A DNA stretch of 41,874 bases from Coxiellaceae bacterium (lineage in GTDB: Bacteria > Pseudomonadota > Gammaproteobacteria > Comchoanobacterales > Comchoanobacteraceae): positions 1 through 41,874 of the forward strand of contig CACKMC010000005.1 of NCBI GenBank assembly GCA_902601155.1. Direction: 5' to 3'. A model generated the notes under the pieces. The model did not search any database. It saw only the letters and a program-made list of their open reading frames with translations, and had not been told where the DNA came from. Below, piece by piece: positions 9,590 through 18,900 of this stretch (the stretch's first letter is position 1; every line of letters begins with the position of its first letter). The translations under genes were made by a program, and so were the position numbers.

Positions 9590-11130
9590 AGTCAGCACTG
9601 ATCATCGTTGATTTTGGCTCACAAACCACGCAGCTGATTGCAAGACGCTATAGGCAACTTGGCTTTTTTTGTTTATTAGTGACCTACCGTGCCCGTGTGG
9701 ATGTCTGTGAAGGCTATGCCATCAAAGGCGTGATTTTATCAGGTGGCCCTGCGAGTTCAACGGCAGAAGATGCTTATCCGATTCCATCCTGGGTTTATGA
9801 CTTGGCTTGCCCTATCCTGGGTATTTGTTATGGCATGCAACGTTTGGTCAAAGAATGTGGTGGTCAAGTGCAAACTGCAGCGTCACAGGGAGAATTTGGG
9901 CGTGCTTCTTTGAAGCTTAGTCCCTCTTCTTGGTTAGCACACTGTGGCTTTGAAGCCAATGAGATGGTTTGGATGAGTCATCATGATCATGTGGCTTCCC
10001 TCCCTGAAGGCTTTGTGGTGGCTGCCACCAGTGAAGGCTGTGATTATGCCGCGGTGTCGGATACGACGCGTCATTATTATGGGGTACAATTTCATCCTGA
10101 GGTCACCCATACGCCTCGTGGCGAATCATTGCTGGCTTATTTTGCAGAGCATATCTGTCACATGGATGCTGCTTGGCAAGGTGAGTCACGTGTGCAGGCT
10201 TTGATCGATGATTTACGCCAACAAGTCGGCGACAAAACGGTTTTACTCGGTTTATCAGGGGGGGTGGATTCTGCTGTCGCGGCGGCTTTACTACAGCGTG
10301 CCATTGGCGAGCAATTGGTCTGTGTATTTGTCGACACGGGGTTGCTGCGTCTTGGCGAAGCCACACAAGTGCAAACGATTTTTGGTGATCATTTTGCGCT
10401 AAATTTGGTTGTCGATGACGCCAAAGACGATTTTTTTGCCAGCCTTGCAGGGGTAACGCATGCAGAAGAAAAAAGGCGACGGATTGGCCATCTTTTTATC
10501 GAACGTTTTGAACAAGCTGTGAAGAATTTACCCAAGCAGCCTGATTTTCTGGCACAAGGGACCATTTATCCTGATGTGATTGAATCGGCTGGTGTGGATG
10601 GCAGTGCGCATGTGATTAAATCTCACCATAATGTCGGTGGTTTACCCGAACATTTACCTTTTAAATTATTAGAGCCTTTGCGCTTACTGTTTAAAGATGA
10701 AGTGCGTGAATTAGGTCGACAGCTTGGGTTAACAGACACATGGGTGCAACGTCACCCTTTCCCAGGGCCTGGATTGGCGGTGCGTGTGATGGGTGAGGTG
10801 ACGCCGCAGTATGTCACACGTCTTCAACAAGCCGATGCGATTTTTCTCCATGCTTTAGCAGAAGAGGGCTTGATGCAAGCTGTCAGTCAAGCCTTTGCGG
10901 TGTACGTACCGATTACGTCTGTCGGGGTGGTGGGTGATCAACGTCAAGAGGGTCATTTGATCGTGTTACGTGCGGTACGTACCGATGATTTTATGACCGC
11001 TGAACATTGTGCATTGCCTGATCGTTTACTGGCATCGGTGGCCACGCGCATTGTGAATGAGGTCAGTGGCGTGGTTAGAGTGGCCTATGATTTAACTGAT
11101 AAACCACCTGGGACCATTGAGTGGGAATAG
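9586..11130 (+). CDS. guaA: GMP synthase (glutamine-hydrolysing)
   Basis: It amidates XMP to GMP using ATP and glutamine. The class I amidotransferase domain occupies roughly residues 1-190, with nucleophile Cys81 in GICYGMQ and His170/Glu172 in QFHPEV. The ATP-pyrophosphatase domain follows with the PP-loop SGGVDS at 224-229. The dimerisation domain ends in the characteristic PPGTIEWE. At 514 residues it is close to the usual length of about 525. It overlaps guaB by four bases and shares its promoter. No convincing terminator follows. Downstream DNA is a decayed accessory stretch, whereas in several gammaproteobacteria tadA is nearby; here tadA lies about 15 kb away beyond the giant genes. 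Confidence 0.97.
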   Translation: MKSALIIVDFGSQTTQLIARRYRQLGFFCLLVTYRARVDVCEGYAIKGVILSGGPASSTAEDAYPIPSWVYDLACPILGICYGMQRLVKECGGQVQTAASQGEFGRASLKLSPSSWLAHCGFEANEMVWMSHHDHVASLPEGFVVAATSEGCDYAAVSDTTRHYYGVQFHPEVTHTPRGESLLAYFAEHICHMDAAWQGESRVQALIDDLRQQVGDKTVLLGLSGGVDSAVAAALLQRAIGEQLVCVFVDTGLLRLGEATQVQTIFGDHFALNLVVDDAKDDFFASLAGVTHAEEKRRRIGHLFIERFEQAVKNLPKQPDFLAQGTIYPDVIESAGVDGSAHVIKSHHNVGGLPEHLPFKLLEPLRLLFKDEVRELGRQLGLTDTWVQRHPFPGPGLAVRVMGEVTPQYVTRLQQADAIFLHALAEEGLMQAVSQAFAVYVPITSVGVVGDQRQEGHLIVLRAVRTDDFMTAEHCALPDRLLASVATRIVNEVSGVVRVAYDLTDKPPGTIEWE

Positions 11131-11665
11131 TGATTGTAGTTTAAGTGTTTGTTTAAATAGATCTTATGACTTACCCATTAGCTTCACAGCAAGCACTCGG
11201 TCGTTGGTTACCTTAGTCTTTTTTCATACAGTGACACAAAACGTTGCACAAACGTGTGACGACTGCAGACTTACAGTGTGAAGCTAGCTGGAGTTGAACG
11301 TGCAATGCACAATATTGGTAGAGATGCAGCGCCAGCATCTAAGCCTACAGCTTCTAAGCTAGATAAGTTTCTGAACACAGATGACTAATCTTCGGATAAC
11401 AGCCTTCGAACGTTGAAATCACAATGCTTTTAGCTGTATTTGATACACTGCATTTCGTTGCTTTTAATCCACTTCAAAACAACAATCCTATCGCTTTTCG
11501 TCGTCGCAAACTGATTGCAAAGATTGATGAGCAGATCCAACATGCAGCGAATAAAGACTACACACCTACACAACACAAATGGGTTACTGACTAACATAGT
11601 AACCAACGCAAAGTTGAAGTTGCTAAACGAATTAGGCTCTGCTACCCTGATAGGATACTTAGTGG
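11131..11665. other. Gene-decay stretch between guaA and the methyltransferase gene
   Basis: No intact gene is visible here. The stretch contains two overlooked coding relics, entered separately: a short open fragment at 11278-11388 and a small gene broken by one stop at 11424-11681. Both read on the plus strand. The first 140 bases after guaA show no gene, terminator or RNA that I can support. Confidence 0.5.
11278..11388 (+). pseudogene. Possible 3' fragment of a small accessory gene
   Basis: A frame open from 11260 to the TAA at 11386-11388 encodes a peptide running from KLAGVERAM through ASKPTASKLDKFL to NTDD. It reads like a natural protein C-terminus. A TGA at 11257-11259 closes the frame upstream, and no start with a Shine-Dalgarno is present. 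It lies 35 bases before the broken gene at 11424, so both may be remains of one small accessory cluster. It could also be a chance open frame. Confidence 0.25.
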
Positions 11666-11681
11666 ATGGCAATCAAAATGA
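11424..11681 (+). pseudogene. Small gene with one in-frame stop (DUF6641-like from memory)
   Basis: The ATG at 11424 opens a frame encoding RRRKLIAKIDEQI and then YTPTQHKWVTD, interrupted by TAA at 11592-11594. The same frame continues as NQRKVEVAKRIRLCY up to TGA at 11679-11681, for about 86 codons in all. The two halves together recall small basic accessory or phage-associated proteins in which an R-R-x-K-L-x-x-K-I segment is followed by W-V-T-D...K-V-E-V-x-K-R-I-R. I associate these with DUF6641, but only from memory. The intact family usually continues past this point, so the C-terminus is probably also lost. The methyltransferase start at 11666 overlaps the relic's end. Confidence 0.5.
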
Positions 11682-12460
11682 ATCATGGTGTAATCTATAA
11701 GTCAAAGCGTGATAGCTTATTTCACACTGTCATGGCTGGTGTGACGCGTCTTCTACTTTTATGTTTACCCCCCCTTATTCCGAAATGTTTGATAAAAATA
11801 CAGCGATTGATGTCTAAAAAATTACCAGTATTACCCAAAGAATTTTTAGACCTACCTACTTCACAGCATGGTCTTTATAAGCTCATAAGCGACTTTGCAT
11901 TTGATTCTGTGTTAGATATCGGATCAGGCGCAGGGGAGCATGCATTGGTTTTTAAAAAACATGGAAAAAAAGTGACTGCCTTGGATTTTGGTACATCCGT
12001 TTATGCGCAAGAAAGTCATGATAATTATACAGGAATAAGCAAAGTAACCATTGATTTCAATGCATACGAAACGGAAGAAAAATATGATTGCATTTGGGCA
12101 TCTCACGTATTAGAGCATCAATCGAATCCAGGTGCTTTTATACGAAAATGTATGGATTTAACGAAAGAGAATGGCTTGATTTGCATCACAGTCCCACCTT
12201 TAAAGCATGAGATTGTAGGTGGTCACCTGACGCTATGGAATGCTGGTTTGCTCCTATATCAACTTGTCTTTAATGGTTTGGATTGTCAGAACGCTTCCAT
12301 TTGCTCTTATGGTTACAATATCACAATCATTGTAAAAAAGAAGTTGAGAGATAACGTAGATTTAGACTATGATTCCGGTGATATCAGAAAACTCAAAGCA
12401 TTTTTCCCTTCATTCATTGATGAGCCATTTAATGGCATCATCAAACAATGGAATTGGTAA
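11666..12460 (+). CDS. Class I SAM-dependent methyltransferase
   Basis: The 264-residue product has the glycine-rich SAM-binding motif VLDIGSGAGEHA, an acidic strand end at TALDF, and the post-II/III region YDCIWASHVLEH typical of Methyltransf_11/23 enzymes acting on small molecules, sugars or lipids. The substrate cannot be read from the sequence. The ATG at 11666 has AGGA about ten bases upstream. An in-frame ATG at 11810 would remove a hydrophobic N-terminal segment (about residues 17-45) and leave a more standard domain, so the longer form may be membrane-associated or over-extended. It sits alone between decayed genes and giant protein B, and its A/T-rich composition resembles accessory DNA. 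Fold call is firm; role is unknown. Confidence 0.75.
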   Translation: MAIKMNHGVIYKSKRDSLFHTVMAGVTRLLLLCLPPLIPKCLIKIQRLMSKKLPVLPKEFLDLPTSQHGLYKLISDFAFDSVLDIGSGAGEHALVFKKHGKKVTALDFGTSVYAQESHDNYTGISKVTIDFNAYETEEKYDCIWASHVLEHQSNPGAFIRKCMDLTKENGLICITVPPLKHEIVGGHLTLWNAGLLLYQLVFNGLDCQNASICSYGYNITIIVKKKLRDNVDLDYDSGDIRKLKAFFPSFIDEPFNGIIKQWNW

Positions 12461-12912
12461 GCAGTGTATGAAGCTGTGTGACATGGTGAATGAGATAGGC
12501 TTATTAAACAGCAAACACCATTTGGTAGACGAGTAAAATATCAGAACAAATCACAAATAAAATCGGTCATGTGTGCAGTTTAAGCGCATTATGCGTCATG
12601 GTATGACAATACAGGCATAAGTCTAGAAATGATATGTCAAGTGATCGTGAATCCATGCAGACATACACTATGGCGTAGTCGTCCATGATGGTTCATCCAT
12701 ATAAAATATTTCATGTGACGACTGCGTAGGCATCCAGTGTACTTGATACCATGAAATAAGGGTCAAAACGCATTATATATTGCATAAATTAATCTTTTAT
12801 GTTATTATTATTGGGCGTTTAAATAAAAAGTTAAAGGGTTATGGTACGGGGCCACCCCCAAAATAGAAAAATTAAACTATAAAAATTGATTATCTTGAAA
12901 GAGGAAAAAATC
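12461..12912. other. Gene-free leader upstream of giant protein B
   Basis: About 450 bases without a supportable gene. It holds a candidate promoter at 12780-12808, an A/T-rich leader of about 100 bases with a small GGGG/CCCC hairpin near 12856, and a good Shine-Dalgarno (GAGG at 12901-12904). A 22-codon frame at 12468-12536 is too short to support. Confidence 0.5.
12780..12808 (+). promoter_or_regulatory. Candidate promoter for giant proteins B and C
   Basis: TTGCAT (12780-12785) and TATTAT (12803-12808) lie 17 bases apart in A/T-rich DNA. The -10 is good and the -35 only half-matches consensus. The leader to the translation start would be about 100 bases. Confidence 0.4.
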
Positions 12913-12960
12913 ATGCCTGGTGTTTTTTCATATCACACAAGAAAAAAAAACCTCCACTAA
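12901..12960 (+). promoter_or_regulatory. Ribosome binding site and conflicting start frames across an A9 tract
   Basis: GAGG at 12901-12904 is ideally spaced (8 bases) from ATG 12913, but that ATG is one frame off the giant protein and meets TAA at 12958. The in-frame start is GTG 12920, 15 bases from the GAGG. Nine consecutive A residues lie at 12942-12950. Loss of one A would join ATG 12913 to the long frame. This suggests slippage, phase variation, a recent indel or an assembly error. Confidence 0.55.
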
Positions 12961-15900
12961 CCAACCGTTAGAGAACAAATATTGTGCATTTCAATTTGAA
13001 GAAGGAAGTTTGCAAATCACAGACGCGGCACTTGATTTAATCAATAAAGAAAAGAGAATGGCAAATCCTTATGATTTACCACCAGGGCTCACGTGGGACT
13101 TTTCGGGTGAGATACCGACTTTAACAGTAGATGAATCAGATCAAGCGCTTAATATCATTGATCGATTAAAAGCAAAGCACGCATTGAGCAATGAACAAAT
13201 ATCAGCATTACAAGAGGCAAGACAAGAGGCAAGAGAACGCGGTGAAAATAAAGGTCTGACTGAAGGAGCATACTATGGCTTGATTGATACGATTTTATCG
13301 AATCGCCACTTAGCGAAAGAAGATAAGGCAGCACAAATAGAGTGCGTCACAAAGATTGAATTTACTACGGACTGGCAAAACTTTGTGAATCAGCAATTTA
13401 CCAGTCAATCAACCCAAGCAACGGGTGCGGTGCAATTTTATCATCATGAGATGGATGTGAGCAAAGTACCACAGGACATCGATCATGAGAATAAACCCTC
13501 TGAAGCTTTATTATGGCGACATCTTGTCACCCAAGCACCGACAAAACGTGGGGCAATACATGCCTATGTAGAAGCATATAATAAGTATTCTAACACAGGG
13601 CTTCAGGATCAATGTTATCATCAAAGTGTTGTCCATGATTGGGCAAAAAAAATACCCAAAGCTAATGTGCTTGAAGCGCTTGAAAATGGTGGAGATATTA
13701 CACAACTTAAGCAACTGATGAAACACTTGATACAGGATAGTATCTCTGAAGAAGCAGCATTCAAATCGTACGCTGAATTTAAAGCAAAATATCAACAACC
13801 CAGTATCACACGTCAGAAGATAGCCAACACCTATTATGGCCAAAATCCAGTTAAAAAAACTGCCGGTAAACTTACTAATCATATCAAGTATTTAGTGGAA
13901 AATAATTTTATTCCTCAAGCATTAGAGCAATTACAGCGACAAGGGATTATGGAAGATAAACAACGAGATGACATTTTAGCTAAATCGAAATCCAGTCAAC
14001 CTGCTCTTGTCCAACAATTCTTAGAGGATAATAAACATCTCCTAAAAGGAAAAGTCACTGATCCATTCAATGATGAAAAAAGAGCATGGAAGGTTCAGCA
14101 TCGTATACCTGCTTTGGCAGCAGGACAGGATAATATCTCTGATGAGAGTGAACAATTTCAGATAATAGCCCAAATAGCGCCACAGAATTCAGATAAGGCA
14201 TTAGCCTATTGGCAAACACAAGTAGCCAAACAGTACCAGTATTTACGCGGCCATTTAGCTTTTAAAACAGGTGATGATAATTTTATTGCTTCCTCTCCTG
14301 ACACTAAAAAAGCATTTCTTAATGCGTGTGAATTACCCTATGGTGGCGTCAATAAACCTGTGTGGGAAACCTGTACGGAGAAAGCTGATTATCGCGTACA
14401 TATGCCAGGAACATTATTCACAGATTGTGTGTTTGGGCAGCAAACAGGTGGGCCACTAAGGACTCATTTAAAAACACGTCGTATGCTTTTGGAAGTGGCC
14501 GTGCGTGGAATGAAACATAATACACCTGCAGACTGTTTGAACACGTTATTTGATTATCAGGACATATCTTCTACACACTATGAAGAGTTAGGGAGCACGA
14601 TTAGTGGCCTAGGATCAGGGGTAGTGGGCACTGGTATCAGATTTGTAGCTAGTATATTTAACGCTTATATTCCTAAAGGTATTGAGTCAAATGAAACGAT
14701 AACAAGTGGGCTAGTTGCAAATTTAGCGGATAATTTACTGATTACCATGGGGGTAAAACAAAACCTGGGTCTCATGAGATGTCGCGCTAAGTTAATGGAG
14801 GTGTTTACAAAGTTATTGACTGAAGGTTTGGAGGCGCGGAAAACTCTTGAGATTTTTGTGCCAAAAATCACAGCATTGGTAGAGACATTGAGCCAACACC
14901 CAGAGTGTTATGAAGATTATGTTGCTTTCAATGAGGATCCTTTTAAGGCAGCTATTGAATGCTCACGTTTAGGAGAACTCATGGGGACATCCACATGGAT
15001 AGATAAGTCACCGATTTTGATCACGAAGGATGCATACCCTGCCATGGTTGCAAATGCATCATGGTTATGTCAGATACCTGGTTTGGATAAATACAATAAG
15101 GTAAAATCAACCGACGCTGCAAAAAATCTACGTGATAAGGGTGATTTTGAATTATGGGAGAATCAAGAAACATTGGCTTTCTTTTTAACGGTAATTAAAC
15201 GCAATGACTGTAGATCAGCGATATTACAGAATTATAAAACATGGGTAGGGATGGTAGATGCCTACGGGGAAGAAAGTAAGCAGAAGATACTTGAAACCTT
15301 AAAAGATAAAGGGTATTTAACGGAAGATCAGGCAACACAAGAGACTCGCCGACTGGATGCGGTTGAAAAGGGTACCTGTCCCATTGAAATCTTAGACAAT
15401 CAAAGCCTTAAACATATGGCACCTTTTGTGGATCAATGTTTAGCGGGTGCATGGAAGACAGATGGTGATAAAAAGTTCAATAAGGCCATGGCTTTAGTGG
15501 ATCGATTTGGGAAGCGTATTCCGGCATCTATCATGGAGGTTATAAACACAATGGAGGAGGGATCGGCAGATTTATTTAATACTGAAGAAAATTTTAAACA
15601 ATTTCTCACCAATGTGCAATCTTTATCATCCAGCATGTTCCGAGAATTATGCAAAGGGATAACCAGCATCAAGTCCTTTGATTTACTGCTTCGTGCCTAT
15701 CATCAATGTCCAGGTGGTCCACAGGATAAATTAAGTGTTTTACCTAGTTTGAAAGCGAAGATAGCAAAGGATCCAAAGATTGCAGTTGAGGCGCTTATTT
15801 CTGAGGTAGCGCCTTTCTTAACGATATTAGCGGAAAAGCCAGCCTATGCAGGCCTACTACGACCTTTGTTATCTAGACAAGAAGATGATCCTGTGGAATT

Positions 15901-18900
15901 TTTTAAGGCGCATATTCAACCGTTGATGGATGCTTTAGGCTATGATCCTGCATTATTGACCATGGCACTACAAGATTACAATCAAAACCCCAGTAACTTA
16001 GACAAGCCGCTTTCTCATTATTTAGATGAGATTATCACTAACCACCATGCCGACGATAAGCGGCAACGTCTCATTGCTTTGATGCGCTTTTATCGTCAGA
16101 AAGCGCGTGGTGCTGACTCAATTAAGGGATTAAATACCGCAAGTAATGAGACGATTACAAGTCTAGTGGAATGGCACAAAACGCCACCTTATTGTTCATT
16201 AGCGCATGCCGAACAAAAAAAATATGATTCTAATACTAAGGCGCTATACGACGTTCATTTACAAGAAAGTCCATGGGCTATGACGTATATTCTACAACAA
16301 ATTGCAGTGCAAGATAAGAAGACATTTGAAAGCGACGAAACATTAGTGATGTTTAACGCATTACAAAAGCAATTAAACGCATTACAAAAGCAATTAATAG
16401 ATGATCAAGAGGAAGATACCGAGGTCTTAAAACAGCGTTTTAAGAGTGCACTAGAAACGAAAGGTGATGCAACAGCATTGGATGCAAAATGGCAACGTTT
16501 GAGTAGTATCTTAACCATCTTAGGTCGCAGTGCTGTGCAGGGTAAACCTGGAGAGTATGAGGGTCAGTCTTTAAATAGTGCGCAAATTGTTGCAGTGATG
16601 CGTATGATTGAGCGTCCCGAAGCGCAAGCTAACTTATTGGCGCAAATCAATACAGGTCAGGGAAAATCACGTATCTGTGCGGTGCTAAGTGCGTATTTTG
16701 CATTAGAAGGGAAAGGACGTGTTGTGGATTATTTCACCAGTTATGCTTTAGGACAGCGCTGGGTCAATGAATATGCAGAGTTCTTTGAGTTATTAGGGAT
16801 TCGATACCAATGTGTCAATAGTGATACACCCACAGGTGACTTGTACCAGCAAGGTCCTGCTATTCGCGTGTCTGATGAACAATTATGGCTTAAACAACAA
16901 GCGCGTCGTTTAGAAGGTAAAGGCGTGACTACCGATGTGTTGATGGCTGATGAGGGGGATTTATTACTGCGTCAAGAGCCGGTATATAGCATGGTGGAAA
17001 AGGACAATATGCCTTTTGACAAAGATGTATTTAATCAAGTATGGCGGTGGTTTGAGGATCCAAATAACCAACAAGACGTCACCACACTTGAGACACAATG
17101 GCGTGAAGGGCAAGCATGGGATGGCGAGATTGTTGCGAAGATAGATGGGCTGAAGAATTTGGATGAGCAAGTCAAAAACGAATTACTTGAAAGCTTATTT
17201 ACCTATAAAGAAAGAAAAGTACAGTACGTGGCGATGCCTGTTGAAAAAGGGGAAGATTGTACAAGTTTTGCAATAGATGGTCATTTACACACGCTTCGCG
17301 TGCTTGACAATGGTGTGTCACGTAAACAGTTGGATAATTATCATACCCAATGGATGTGGGCAAATTATTGGCAAGATACTGAGCGCAAAGAGGTTTTTAC
17401 ATGCCCTGAGTTTGTGAACGAACGCCAACGATTCATGCGTCCGACTTACGATAACACTTTTTATCTGACAGGGAGTGCGGCGGATACGGGTAGCTCAGAA
17501 ACCATGGTACAAATCCCCACAGAGAATCGTCGGGGTTATGCAGTGTGTTCAACGCTTAGCCAAGTTCAGTGGGACTCACTACAGCAGGTAATCACCGATC
17601 ATTTTAGCGCTAAAGGTGAGCAAGGCGCTTTATGGACCAATCATGAGACAGATGAGCTCATTGCTATGATTGAGCATGACTCTAATTTAAACGATGAGAT
17701 GATCGACTCAATTAACGGTTATAGAACACAAGCCATGGCACTTAAAACACCACCATTATGGCGTGAAGAAGATACATTGGTTGCAGTGGATGATGATCAG
17801 TATTTCCAACAAATTCTTGCAAAAGTTCAAGCAGCAAAAGAGCGTAACAATCCCTGCCTGATTGTTTTAGAGCATGAAGCCGATATGCAAGCGATGCAAG
17901 CATTATTGAAAGAGGAAAATTTATGGGATGACAGCGATTGGTATTTAGATGCCAAGACAAATGCCACACTGACATCTGAAGAGAAAAAGAAGCGAACGAA
18001 TAAAGAACATGCTGGTAGTGCCGGTGCCATTACCTTGAGTACTGCAGGGGAAGCGGGGCGTGGTTTCGATATACAACCAGCAGATGGCACACGTCTTGAG
18101 GTCGTGTGTGGTATGAGAAACTCTGTGTTATCGAAAGCGGTGCAACAACAAGTACATGGACGAACACGTCGCGGTACGGAGCAAGGTTTAGTGACTGTGG
18201 TTGTTTCCAATGATATCACGCTTGCAAAGGGCAAAGATGGTACCATTACACAGGAAAGTTTAGCGGAACGACAAGCAGAACGCTTGGTAGGCCAGCAATT
18301 AACGAATCGTTTGAATCAATTACAAACATTTTGGCGAGATAAGTTTACTGGCTTGGGAGAGCTAAAAGCGCCCGCTAAAGCATTTCCTTCATGGCCAGGG
18401 ATAGATTGTGAAAATAACAAGCATTATCAATATTTTACAGAAGTCAAGGCATGGTTAAATGAAGATCTAACAGGGATACTTACGCAGATTAAAGTGACCT
18501 CAGATAATGTTGAAAAGGCGAAAGGCATCATAGACCAGTATGAGCATGATATGACTGGTTTGCTTAAAGAGATTAGAGGTAGTTATGAAAAAGTTTATCA
18601 AGCCAATGATAAACGTTTTCAATTAACGAACGCGCAAAAAGAAGCAAAACAAAGCAAGAGAAAGGAGCAATTGCAACAGAATAAGGAGCAATTGCAACAG
18701 AATTTGGCTAGCTACCGAAAAACTATCAAGGAGAAAACGGTTTTGCGTACATTGCTTTATGTCTTTACGACATTGCTGATAGGTGCCATGAGTGTACTGA
18801 GTCTATATGGGTATTTGGCACAGCCTATCATTGGTGTGCTCACATCCCCGCCTTTTTTTGTGGCGCTTACTAGTCTATTGTTGATCCTATTTATCGTCAG

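Noticed and set aside
12468-12536. 22-codon open frame after the methyltransferase gene
   Set aside because: Too short, no ribosome site and no recognisable features.
13511-13882. Minus-strand open frames inside the giant genes and topA
   Set aside because: They lie opposite strongly coding DNA, lack ribosome sites and show no protein-like motifs; they are shadows of the real genes.
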